Shown here one piece after another: positions 1-7,348 of a DNA stretch of 64,000 nt; positions within the stretch are counted from its first letter, which is position 1; every line of letters begins with the position of its first letter. The notes below the pieces were generated by a model that did not search any database, was not told the origin of the DNA, and worked only from the letters and a program-made list of their open reading frames with translations. Source of the DNA: Roseofilum acuticapitatum BLCC-M154 (GTDB lineage Bacteria > Cyanobacteriota > Cyanobacteriia > Cyanobacteriales > Desertifilaceae); assembly GCF_030068475.1 (NCBI RefSeq), contig NZ_JAQOSP010000042.1:1-64000 (forward strand). The letters are read 5' to 3'. Position numbers and translations under genes: made by a program.

Positions 1-19
1 TGAAAATTGGAAAAGAGAA

Positions 20-83
20 GCGGGCAAGATGCCCGCACTCCTCGAATTCTTTGATATGACTGGAGTGGGAGCATCTTGCTCCC
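20..83. repeat. two short palindromes at the left edge
   Basis: Two perfect 7-bp stem-loops lie close together: GCGGGCA-AGA-TGCCCGC at 20-36 and GGGAGCA-TCT-TGCTCCC at 67-83. They share the core GCA-tct/aga-TGC and look like members of one interspersed cyanobacterial repeat family. No gene overlaps them. A role as transcription terminator is possible, but neither is followed by a T-run. Confidence 0.6.
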
Positions 84-103
84 TGGATTTTTAATTAGGG
101 TAT

Positions 104-123
104 TTCCGCTTCGCGGACATGAA
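104..123 (+). repeat. tiny hairpin element, copy 1
   Basis: TCCGC-TTC-GCGGA (105-117) is a 5-bp stem-loop followed directly by CATGAA. The same hairpin plus CATGAA motif recurs at 18298-18317 (reverse strand), 21968-21988 and, degraded, at 24571-24590. The sequence after this copy (taagcgaacttg) also resembles the sequence after the copy at 24.58 kb. Confidence 0.6.
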
Positions 124-209
124 TAAGCGAACTTGATATAAAATGCGTGTTTATCAATTGTGGGAGAGGGGCGATCGCCCGACACCAAAATCGATCGCCC
201 CTCTCGCTG

Positions 210-602
210 TTATTGAAAGCAACAAAATCTCCGTAATCTAGCGGATTCTACGACTGACATCAGAATATCTGTGGCTAAGGGTTTGACTAAGTATCCATCA
301 AGCCCTAGATGGGATTCTTGATGTAGCCAACTGGGAGCATGACAATCAGTTAGGGCAATAATCGTCACTCCACATTTTTTAGCTTGCTCTCGCAATTGAT
401 AGACAAAATCGGATGACCATTGATGGCAATTGCCCGATAGAATCACCAAGGACGGAAGGGTTTGACTCGATAGACTAACCGCTTGTTCGGGTGATTTGGC
501 GATCGCGACTTGACAAGGCACATGATTAAGCATCGATTGCAAGAGATTGAGATCCTCTAGCTCTTGCCCTAAGACTAAAACACTATTTGTTAAAGTTTCC
601 AT
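210..602 (-). CDS. receiver-like protein lacking the phosphoacceptor
   Basis: A 130-residue stand-alone protein with the length and strand pattern of a CheY-type receiver domain. The conserved lysine region is present (LVKPL near residue 108). The N-terminal acidic pair is replaced by GQELED, and the phospho-aspartate strand reads PSLVILSGN instead of the usual PDLVLLD. It is therefore probably a pseudo-receiver that binds a partner without being phosphorylated. It lies downstream of rsmH on the same strand, 264 bp away, so it likely has its own promoter. The start ATG is the first in frame. Family assignment rests on pattern only; partner and output are unknown. Confidence 0.7.
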   Translation of the reverse strand: METLTNSVLVLGQELEDLNLLQSMLNHVPCQVAIAKSPEQAVSLSSQTLPSLVILSGNCHQWSSDFVYQLREQAKKCGVTIIALTDCHAPSWLHQESHLGLDGYLVKPLATDILMSVVESARLRRFCCFQ

Positions 603-866
603 ATTCCCGTTAAACCAAATGACTGGTGGCTCAAGAGCTGCTAACGGTTTGGGTTCTCTTGAGATAGATATGTTATTGATCCTCTAACCCTATCATTTCA
701 GACGATCTCCATCGATCCCCAATAATTTCCAGTTTTTTTCGGTTTTACGGCTTAATTTATCGATAATGAATATTTATAAGAGATGGATAAGAGAAATACT
801 CACAAGGATTCTAAGTTTTATAAAGAATTGGATCGAGATTTGAAGCGCCTGATTCACGGTGAAGGT

Positions 867-1724
867 CTATATGCGTTTTGCCAATCGTAATTTTGCCGAT
901 CGCGCACGGGAATTGTTTTTAATTTCTTCTGCTTGAGCAATAATCGGTTTTTTTGTCAGAACCGTAAGCTGTGGGGAGTCCTTAAAGTAATGTTTAACGC
1001 AACGGTCTTCTAGGGAATGAAAACTAATCACCCCCATGATCCCGCCCGGTTTTAACCAATTAGAAGCCCTATCCAGGAACTGGGGCAAAACCCTTAACTC
1101 TCCATTCACGGCGATCCGTAGGGCTTGAAACACCCGTGTAGCGGGATGAATCCGTCCATGACGGGCGCGAGGGGGATAACAGGAGGCGATCGCCTGGGCT
1201 AACTCAGTTGTAGTATTAAAAGGCCGCTTGGCCACAATAGAGCGAGCAATCCGTCGGGACAAACGCTCCTCCCCATACTGATAAAAAATATCCGCTAACT
1301 CCTTCTCATCCCCATGATTAATCAAATCCGCAGCCGTCAAGGACTGATCTTGATTCATCCGCATATCCAACGGCGCACTATGGCGAAAACTAAAGCCTCG
1401 TTCGGGAATGTCAAATTGGGCAGAACTGACCCCTAAATCAGCGATGATGCCATCAAACTGTTCAGTCTCACCGGGATAATCAACAAAATTACCATGCCAG
1501 AAGGTAAGGCGATCGCCATATTCCGATAAAGCAAGTTTAGCCGCCTCCAGTGCTTGCCTATCCTGGTCAATCGCCGTTACCCAGATCTCCCGACATTCGG
1601 CAAACAACAGCAAGCTATGGCCACCCCCTCCCACCGTCGCGTCCAGATATATCCCCCCTGGACGCACGTCAAGACCTTCAATTAACTCCGACCCTAAAAC
1701 GGGAATATGTACAAACTCTGTCAC
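867..1724 (-). CDS. rsmH: 16S rRNA (cytosine1402-N4)-methyltransferase RsmH
   Basis: RsmH methylates N4 of C1402 in the decoding centre of 16S rRNA, using S-adenosylmethionine. The 285-residue protein shows the family start VHIPVL, the SAM motif [10 protein letters not shown] (residues 28-37), the [10 protein letters not shown] motif and the C-terminal ISFHSLEDR motif; length is normal. The start is GTG at 1724; no ATG lies near the conserved N-terminus. Just upstream sits a (TTTTTAA)n array ending in AATTGAT, as before three other genes here. In many bacteria rsmH heads the division and cell-wall cluster; here it is detached from it. Confidence 0.95.
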   Translation of the reverse strand: MTEFVHIPVLGSELIEGLDVRPGGIYLDATVGGGGHSLLLFAECREIWVTAIDQDRQALEAAKLALSEYGDRLTFWHGNFVDYPGETEQFDGIIADLGVSSAQFDIPERGFSFRHSAPLDMRMNQDQSLTAADLINHGDEKELADIFYQYGEERLSRRIARSIVAKRPFNTTTELAQAIASCYPPRARHGRIHPATRVFQALRIAVNGELRVLPQFLDRASNWLKPGGIMGVISFHSLEDRCVKHYFKDSPQLTVLTKKPIIAQAEEIKNNSRARSAKLRLAKRI

Positions 1725-1732
1725 GTTATATC

Positions 1733-1764
1733 AATTAAAAATTAAAAATTAAAAATTAAAAATT
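1733..1764 (-). repeat. (TTTTTAA)n heptad array upstream of rsmH
   Basis: Read on the minus strand this is four units of TTTTTAA ending in AATTGAT, followed within a few bases by the GTG start of rsmH. Matching arrays in the same orientation to the start codon lie before the genes at 9498, 15531 and 22024. A fifth lies at the truncated 5' end of the kinase gene at 34531. Confidence 0.75.
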
Positions 1765-1840
1765 GGGGGAACAGGGAACAGGGAACAGGCAATAGGCAAT
1801 TTCTCCGTGTCTCCCACTCCTCCATTCCCCATTCCCTAAT

Positions 1841-2410
1841 CTAAAACTCTCCAGCTCCCCAACCTTCAACTTCCTGAGCTGCACGGATCACAAAAGCCGA
1901 TAAATTTTCTAACTCTTCCGAAGACATCCACTCTGGACTGACTTCACGACAGGCATATTTTTGGTATTCCCCTTTTTGCTTCAAGGGAGCGCGGAGAAAA
2001 CCCACCATATTACTGATGTTATCTAGGGGAGGAGTGGCATCCTGTAGAGACTCCAGAGACAAGGACTCAAATTCACTCAGCAGAGTTGTGCCCCCTAAAT
2101 GGCAATTTTCACAATTTTTATTAAACAGGATTTTCCCTTCTGATAACTGATCCGGGGTTACGGTTTGGGTATTCCCTGCCGTATCTAGGGGAATCTCTAC
2201 AGGTTCTAAAGCCTTTAGGAACCGCATTACATAGCGATCTGAGGCGAAAGCTGGAGGCGTGGCCAAACTCCAGAATAGAGTAAGGATTAAGGCGATCGCC
2301 ACCACCGGACGAACCCCACTTCTCCATCGTCGGCTACTCTCAGCCCCAGAAGCGTTTAAACCAAATTTGAATTGAGGGAAATTAATCATGAACTTTAGAT
2401 AAATAAACAT
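1841..2410 (-). CDS. psbV2: cytochrome c-550-like protein PsbV2
   Basis: A monohaem c-type cytochrome of the PsbV family, expected in the thylakoid lumen. The N-terminus has a basic region, a hydrophobic stretch (about 37-50) and a cleavage site AFA|SD after residue 56. Haem attaches at C100-E-N-C103-H104. Where PsbV has YELH with its distal haem histidine, this protein has YACR with Cys154. In mature numbering that gives His48 and Cys98, the same 50-residue spacing I recall for the His/Cys ligands of Thermosynechococcus PsbV2. It lies directly downstream of psbV on the same strand. The start could also be the Met at 2389, since the signal region is long. Confidence 0.9.
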   Translation of the reverse strand: MFIYLKFMINFPQFKFGLNASGAESSRRWRSGVRPVVAIALILTLFWSLATPPAFASDRYVMRFLKALEPVEIPLDTAGNTQTVTPDQLSEGKILFNKNCENCHLGGTTLLSEFESLSLESLQDATPPLDNISNMVGFLRAPLKQKGEYQKYACREVSPEWMSSEELENLSAFVIRAAQEVEGWGAGEF

Positions 2411-2414
2411 TAAG

Positions 2415-2483
2415 AGCAGCAGTACCCAGGACTGCTGCTATTGAACCGGCACAAGAGCCACTCCTACCCCCAGGAGTAGGAGT
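2415..2483. other. two stem-loops between psbV and psbV2
   Basis: Two perfect stems fill the 87-bp gap: AGCAGCAGT / ACTGCTGCT at 2415-2439 (9 bp, 7-nt loop) and ACTCCTAC / GTAGGAGT at 2460-2483 (8 bp, 8-nt loop). Neither is followed by a clear T-run on the minus strand. They may attenuate transcription or stabilise psbV mRNA, so that psbV2 is made at a lower level; this is inference. Confidence 0.5.
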
Positions 2484-2497
2484 ATCACTCTTGGGAA

Positions 2498-2989
2498 TTA
2501 ACGAGTATTTTTACCCGCTCCCCACTGATTCGGACGCACATTCATTTCCACCAGAATATAGGAGCCGATCGCTTCTAAATCCTCATCGCTGAGATTTCTC
2601 ATTTCTGGGAAAATATCCGCACTCCGGGTACTCGGATGGAGTTCATAAATTTCGATTTCTCCATCATAGGTGGTGGGATTCTGCATATAATCGACTAAAG
2701 CCGCTAGATTATTACGGGGAGGTTCTGCCCCAGCCATAGCCTCAACCCCCAAGCCCACATTCGGGTTGGTTTTAGTCATCCCTGTGCCATGACACTGGGA
2801 GCAGGTATCTACAAACAGTCTCTTCCCTAGTACATACTCTTTTTGAGTAATTGTGGTTGTTTCACCGGATTCATTAATGGGAATAGTACGGTTCTGTTCT
2901 GAAACGTTGGCAGCCGTCGCACTCCCGACAACAACGTTCAGGGCGAGAAATACAGTGGCTAATATCAGCACAATGTATCGTTTTAGCAT
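2498..2989 (-). CDS. psbV: photosystem II cytochrome c-550, PsbV
   Basis: PsbV is a lumenal extrinsic subunit of photosystem II that stabilises the oxygen-evolving complex. The 163-residue precursor has a Sec signal peptide cleaved after ATA (residue 26). Haem binds at C63-S-Q-C66-H67, with distal ligand His118 in YELHPS. These become His41 and His92 in mature numbering, the classical PsbV ligands. The C-terminus QWGAGK is typical. A strong purine-rich ribosome site (GAGGGAG) sits just before the ATG. psbV2 follows 87 bp downstream. Confidence 0.97.
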   Translation of the reverse strand: MLKRYIVLILATVFLALNVVVGSATAANVSEQNRTIPINESGETTTITQKEYVLGKRLFVDTCSQCHGTGMTKTNPNVGLGVEAMAGAEPPRNNLAALVDYMQNPTTYDGEIEIYELHPSTRSADIFPEMRNLSDEDLEAIGSYILVEMNVRPNQWGAGKNTR

Positions 2990-3038
2990 GGTTCTCCCTC
3001 AAAGACTATGACATTTTGTTATTGGAATTTTCAACACC

Positions 3039-3200
3039 TTGGCTGACCCAAGACCCATTACCGGTAAAATACCTACTGGACTTGGGATCGTCACCATCAC
3101 TGTTGATCTTCATTATGAATATCATGCCACTGTGGGGTCTTTAGACCAACTCTCAGGAGAGATTTTTACTGATATTAAATTGAAACAGCTTGATTCATAG
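3039..3200 (+). other. possible small ORF or gene remnant
   Basis: The 330-bp gap between psbV and aas contains an open frame from a TTG at 3039 to TAG at 3200 (53 residues; frame open back to 3012). The product has protein-like composition (PRPITGKIPTGLGIVTITVD, then GSLDQLSGEIFTDIKL). There is no ATG and no clear ribosome site, so it may be the tail of a lost gene. No family was recognised. Confidence 0.25.
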
Positions 3201-3232
3201 TTTAATCATTTTGTCAATAGGAAATGCTAGAT

Positions 3233-3300
3233 CCCCCCATCTCCCCATCTCCCCATCTCCCCATCTCCCCATCCCCCCATCCCCCCATTCCCCCATCCCG
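3233..3300 (+). repeat. CCCCATCT-type low-complexity tract
   Basis: Tandem, imperfect repeats of ccccatct / ccccatc cover about 68 bp. They are open in the aas frame and would add a Pro/Ser/His-rich, meaningless N-terminus to that protein if translation began at 3224. Such tracts are common between cyanobacterial genes. They argue for the downstream aas start at 3320. Confidence 0.65.
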
Positions 3301-3319
3301 TCCGATAAACTGGGAAAAA

Positions 3320-5320
3320 ATGCAGTCTGAGATGAAAACGAAGATGAGTAATGGGTTTGTGGCATCCGATTATCCGAATCTGTCGGCGCTAGAAAAGGCG
3401 AATTTAAGTCATGCGGTGAATTATAGTCATCTGGAGTCGATCGCCCAAATCTGGCCGATCACCGCTCAGAAGTTTGGCGATATTGTGGCGCTTGAGGATA
3501 TTCACAGTAAACAGAAAGTGAGTCTCACCTATCGCCAGATGTACGAGCAGATGGAACAGGTGGCGATCGCCCTGCAACAGCTTGGGGTGAATCCAGGCGA
3601 TCGCATTTCCCTCTTTGCCGACAATAGCCCGCGCTGGTTTGTGGTCGATCAAGGAATTATGATGGCTGGAGCGGTGAATGCGGTTCGCTCTTCCCAGGCA
3701 GATGTGGAAGAACTGCTCTATATTCTCCAAGATAGCGGCAGCAGCTTTCTGATTGTCGAGAACCTGAAAACCCTCGATAAACTCGCTCCTCGCTTAGACT
3801 CGATTACCCTACAGGCGATTATTCTGCTCAGTGATGAAGATCCACCGCCCTCTTCTGGAGAGGCTCCCCAATATCTCAATTTTGGGCAATTGTGTAACCT
3901 TGCCCAAGGACAATCCTATCAACCGGTAGACCCCAATCCGAAGCAATTAGCCACCCTCCTTTATACCTCCGGAACCACTGGCAAACCCAAGGGGGCGATG
4001 CTCTCCCATGGCAATCTACTCTATCAGGTGAATACTTTGGCCGTGGTGGTGGCTCCCGATCCGGGCGATCGCGTCTTGAGCATTCTTCCCTCTTGGCATG
4101 TATACGAGCGCACCATTGAATATTATCTGCTCTCCCAGGGCTGTTCCCAAAGGTACACCAGTATCCGTCACTTCAAACAAGACCTGAAGAGCTACAAACC
4201 CCATTACATGGTCGGTGTGCCTCGGTTGTGGGAATCCATTTATGAAGGCATTCAGAAAGAATTTCGGGAACAGCCCCAGAGTCGGCAAAAATTAATTCAA
4301 ACTTTCCTAGGGTTTTCTGACCAATATGTAAGCGCTAAACGCATTCAGGAACAGCTCGAACTAGAGAACCTCAGCCCCTCTGCTGGTGAACGGACTTCTG
4401 CTAGAGTAAAGGCGACTTTGCTGGCTCCTTTGCATTATTTAGGCGATCGCCTAATTTATCAAAAAGTGCGACAAGCCACCGGCGGACAGATGAAACAGGT
4501 CATTAGTGGGGGTGGTTCCCTCGCCAAGCATATCGATAAGTTCTTTGAAATGATTAACTTTGAGATTTTAGTCGGCTATGGACTCACAGAAACCTCTCCC
4601 GTACTCACCGCTCGACGCAGCGATCGCAATTTACGGGGATCATCAGGTTTCCCCCTACCCGGAACCGAAGTGCGAATCATCAATCTAGAAACCCGCCAAC
4701 CCCTTCCCCAAGGTGAAACCGGGTTAATTGTCGCCAGAGGCCCCCAAATCATGCAAGGCTATTATGGCAATATCCAAGCCACCGCCAAAGCTATTGACCC
4801 CGATGGCTGGTTTGATACCGGAGATTTAGGCTTCCTGACTCCAGAAGGACAATTGGTAATTACAGGACGGGCAAAAGATACCATCGTTTTAACCAATGGA
4901 GAAAACATCGAACCCCAACCCATCGAAGACGCTTGTATCCGCAGTGTATATATCGATCAAATGATGTTAGTGGGGCAAGATCGGCGATCGCTCGGAGCCT
5001 TAATTGTCCCCAACCTCGAAGCATTAGAAAACTGGGTCAAAGAACATCATCCCACGGATGCCGGAATTGCCCAAACCCTAGAGGATGGAACCTTGAAGCT
5101 CAACCTTGAGCATCCAGCCATTGAAAACCTATTCCGAGGCGAACTCAACCGGGAAGTCAAAAATCGCCCAGGGTATCGACCCGATGACCGCATTGGCCCC
5201 TTCCGTTTGATTACCGAACCCTTCTCCATTGACAATGGCATGATGACCCAAACCTTGAAAATCAAACGTCCCATTGTCAAAGAACAGTATCGCGATATGA
5301 TTAACGGGATGTTCACTTAA
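3320..5320 (+). CDS. aas: acyl-ACP synthetase / long-chain fatty-acid ligase
   Basis: An ANL-superfamily AMP-forming ligase that activates free fatty acids. In cyanobacteria the single enzyme of this type acts as acyl-ACP synthetase and recycles fatty acids from lipids or the medium. The phosphate-binding loop YTSGTTGKPKG lies near residue 216, GYGLTETSP near 418, GWFDTGDLG near 495, and a C-terminal subdomain follows. The frame stays open to an ATG at 3224, but that extension is encoded by a CCCCATCT repeat tract. The ATG at 3320 is therefore preferred (666 residues); 3332 and 3344 are also possible. Confidence 0.9.
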   Translation: MQSEMKTKMSNGFVASDYPNLSALEKANLSHAVNYSHLESIAQIWPITAQKFGDIVALEDIHSKQKVSLTYRQMYEQMEQVAIALQQLGVNPGDRISLFADNSPRWFVVDQGIMMAGAVNAVRSSQADVEELLYILQDSGSSFLIVENLKTLDKLAPRLDSITLQAIILLSDEDPPPSSGEAPQYLNFGQLCNLAQGQSYQPVDPNPKQLATLLYTSGTTGKPKGAMLSHGNLLYQVNTLAVVVAPDPGDRVLSILPSWHVYERTIEYYLLSQGCSQRYTSIRHFKQDLKSYKPHYMVGVPRLWESIYEGIQKEFREQPQSRQKLIQTFLGFSDQYVSAKRIQEQLELENLSPSAGERTSARVKATLLAPLHYLGDRLIYQKVRQATGGQMKQVISGGGSLAKHIDKFFEMINFEILVGYGLTETSPVLTARRSDRNLRGSSGFPLPGTEVRIINLETRQPLPQGETGLIVARGPQIMQGYYGNIQATAKAIDPDGWFDTGDLGFLTPEGQLVITGRAKDTIVLTNGENIEPQPIEDACIRSVYIDQMMLVGQDRRSLGALIVPNLEALENWVKEHHPTDAGIAQTLEDGTLKLNLEHPAIENLFRGELNREVKNRPGYRPDDRIGPFRLITEPFSIDNGMMTQTLKIKRPIVKEQYRDMINGMFT

Positions 5321-5347
5321 TCATCTTAGAAACAGGATCGCCTGTTT

Positions 5348-5376
5348 TTGACCCTCAATTGCACTGGACTTACAAT
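5348..5376 (+). promoter_or_regulatory. sigma-70-type promoter of the YlqD-like gene
   Basis: TTGACC (5348-5353) and TACAAT (5371-5376) are separated by exactly 17 bp, a near-consensus housekeeping promoter. Transcription should start near 5383. That rules out the in-frame TTG at 5359 as a start codon and leaves a short leader before the ATG at 5395. Confidence 0.75.
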
Positions 5377-5394
5377 AGAGTGAATTTGCTAAAC

Positions 5395-5814
5395 ATGGAT
5401 ACCCAAAACCTGCTGCTCAAACGACCCGTTCGGATTAAAGTGATTGTGACTCCTCGATGGAAAGAAGAAGTCCAAGAACAACTCCAAAACCAACTCAACC
5501 AGATGGATGGACAAATTCAACAGCTAGAGATGCAGGGCCAAAGCATGATTGTCAACATGCAAAATCAAAATCCCCAACAAGTGTCCCAGATTCAAAACCA
5601 GTTGAATCAGAAGAAAAATGAGTTACTGCAACAAAAAAATCAACTTCTGAACCAACTAAATCAGGTACAAACCCTAGAGTTAGACCGGGAAGTCGATCAA
5701 GGTCAAATGGATAGCTTCTTTACCATTACCCCAGGAGAAAACCTGATCCAGAAAATGCAGGTTGAAATCGTCCTCCGAGATGGGGTGGTCGAGGAAATTC
5801 GCGGTCAGATTTAG
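5395..5814 (+). CDS. YlqD-family coiled-coil protein
   Basis: A 139-residue soluble protein. A short N-terminal beta segment (RPVRIKVIVTPRWKEEV) leads into a Gln/Asn-rich coiled coil (about residues 20-95), then a C-terminal beta-rich part (GDxxxITPGENL, VEIVLRDGVVEEI). This order matches the YlqD family found in firmicutes and cyanobacteria, whose function is unknown. The ATG at 5395 is chosen because the promoter just upstream would start transcription after the alternative TTG. The E2 gene odhB follows after 37 bp, so the two may be cotranscribed. Confidence 0.8.
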   Translation: MDTQNLLLKRPVRIKVIVTPRWKEEVQEQLQNQLNQMDGQIQQLEMQGQSMIVNMQNQNPQQVSQIQNQLNQKKNELLQQKNQLLNQLNQVQTLELDREVDQGQMDSFFTITPGENLIQKMQVEIVLRDGVVEEIRGQI

Positions 5815-5851
5815 TCTAGAATGAACGATAATTTTTAAGGATAATAGCGCC

Positions 5852-7114
5852 ATGATTCATGAAGTATTCATGCCTGCCCTCAGCTCTACGATGACTGAAG
5901 GCAAGATTGTCTCTTGGGAAAAGTCTCCAGGAGACAAAATTGAGAAAGGGGAAACCGTCGTTATTGTCGAGTCCGATAAGGCAGACATGGATGTGGAATC
6001 CTTCTATGAAGGCTATCTCGCCACTATCATTGTAGATGCGGGTGGGGTTGCCCCCGTAGGAGATGCGATCGCCCTGATTGCTGAAACCGAAGCAGAAATT
6101 GAAACCGCCAAACAACAGGCCAAAAGTGCCCCTAGTGCTGCTCCTGCTCCTGCTCCTGCTCCCGCTCCCGCTCCCGTTGCTGCAACCCCAGCGCCAGCTC
6201 CCGCCGCCGCTCGCAGCAATGGCCGCACTGTTGCCTCCCCCAGAGCGCGAAAACTCGCCAAAGACTTAAAGGTAGATTTAGGGGCCTTGGTCGGTAGCGG
6301 CCCCCATGGGCGCATCGTAGCCCAAGATGTTGAATCTGCTGCCGGTGTAGCGGTTAGCGCTCCCCCTGCTGCTGCTCCCGCCCCCATTACTACGCCCAAA
6401 CCCTTAGCCGCTCCTCCTGCGCCCAAACCCGCCGTTACCCCCGGTCAGGTGGTACGCTTCAATACCTTGCAGCAAGCCGTTGTCCGTAACATGGTCGCCA
6501 GCTTAACTGTACCTACATTCCATGTGTCCTACACCATCACCACCGATGGCCTAGACCGGCTCTATAAACAGATTAAGTCTAAGGGAGTCACCATGACCGC
6601 TCTACTGGCCAAAGCGGTAGCCGTAGTTGTAGCCAAACATCCCATCGTCAATGCCAGTTATACTGAGGAAGGGATTCAATATCCATCGAGTATTAATGTT
6701 TCCGTCGCCGTCGCGATGGATGATGGGGGCTTAATTACTCCCGTGCTGCAAAATGCCGACCAACTGGATATTTATTCCCTCTCGCGCACCTGGAAAGACC
6801 TGGTGGCTCGCTCCCGCACCAAGCAATTACAACCGGCAGAATATAATAGTGGAACCTTCACCCTCTCCAATTTGGGGATGTTTGGGGTCGAGCAATTTGA
6901 TGCAATTTTACCCCCCGGTCAAGGCTCAATTCTGGCTATTGGTGCATCTAAACCCCAAGTGGTGGCCATGGATAATGGCTTAATGGGAGTACGCCGACAA
7001 ATGAAGGTCAATATTACTTGCGATCATCGCATTATTTACGGTGCGGATGCGGCGGCATTCCTGAAAGATTTGGCGGATTTAATTGAGAATAATCCCGAAT
7101 CTTTAACTCTGTAG
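5852..7114 (+). CDS. odhB: pyruvate dehydrogenase E2, dihydrolipoamide acetyltransferase
   Basis: The E2 core of the pyruvate dehydrogenase complex transfers acetyl groups from lipoyl-lysine to CoA. The 420-residue protein has an N-terminal lipoyl domain with the modified lysine K43 (SDKAD), a long Ala/Pro linker (about 85-120), a peripheral-subunit-binding domain (about 129-165, SPRARKLAKDL, GPHGRI), a second Ala/Pro linker, and the acetyltransferase domain with the catalytic motif DHRIIYG (His392). Cyanobacteria lack a standard 2-oxoglutarate dehydrogenase, so the pyruvate complex is the likely role. The gene is also called pdhC. It faces rlmD, with a large inverted repeat between them. Confidence 0.95.
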   Translation: MIHEVFMPALSSTMTEGKIVSWEKSPGDKIEKGETVVIVESDKADMDVESFYEGYLATIIVDAGGVAPVGDAIALIAETEAEIETAKQQAKSAPSAAPAPAPAPAPAPVAATPAPAPAAARSNGRTVASPRARKLAKDLKVDLGALVGSGPHGRIVAQDVESAAGVAVSAPPAAAPAPITTPKPLAAPPAPKPAVTPGQVVRFNTLQQAVVRNMVASLTVPTFHVSYTITTDGLDRLYKQIKSKGVTMTALLAKAVAVVVAKHPIVNASYTEEGIQYPSSINVSVAVAMDDGGLITPVLQNADQLDIYSLSRTWKDLVARSRTKQLQPAEYNSGTFTLSNLGMFGVEQFDAILPPGQGSILAIGASKPQVVAMDNGLMGVRRQMKVNITCDHRIIYGADAAAFLKDLADLIENNPESLTL

Positions 7115-7124
7115 TAGGCAGCCT

Positions 7125-7334
7125 AGAAACCGGGTTTTTGCTGACCTCATCTATCTATAGCAAACCTAAATGAGTTGTGTAATGGCTGCCCCTCATCCCC
7201 CTACCCCCTTCTCCCGCAGGAGAAGGGGAAAAAAGTCAAGAATCCCTTGGGAGAGGGATGGGAGAGGGCATTCCCCGTTGTACAACTCATTTAGACTAGC
7301 GATAGGAAAGATCGAGATCAAAAACCCGGTTTCT
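7125..7334. terminator. inverted repeat between convergent genes, split by a MITE
   Basis: AGAAACCGGGTTTTT (7125-7139) and AAAAACCCGGTTTCT (7320-7334) are perfect 15-bp inverted arms between the stop codons of odhB and rlmD. A related pair with only 34 nt between the arms occurs at 25098-25161. Here the arms are 180 nt apart because a 129-bp MITE-like element lies between them. The parent repeat probably was a bidirectional terminator. Confidence 0.6.
7166..7294 (+). mobile_element. 129-bp MITE-like element, copy 1
   Basis: Perfect 13-bp terminal inverted repeats (CTAAATGAGTTGT at 7166-7178, its complement at 7282-7294) bound a non-coding element. The interior (cctcatccccc, ttctcccgcaggagaa, ggagaggg) also occurs, in the same orientation, at 19361-19491. 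No transposase is present, so any movement would need a helper in trans. An open frame across it is spurious. Confidence 0.75.
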
Positions 7335-7348
7335 TACAGCAATTTTAG

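Noticed and set aside
3005-3034. TTGAAA-18-CATAGT as psbV promoter
   Set aside because: The implied start of transcription would fall within the ribosome-binding site, so the match is probably fortuitous.
3224-3319. N-terminal extension of aas from the ATG at 3224
   Set aside because: The extension is encoded by a CCCCATCT tandem tract and gives a Pro/Ser/His-rich sequence unlike the family.
6013-6426. Ala/Gly-rich frame antisense to odhB
   Set aside because: It is the shadow of the Ala/Pro linker codons of the E2 protein.
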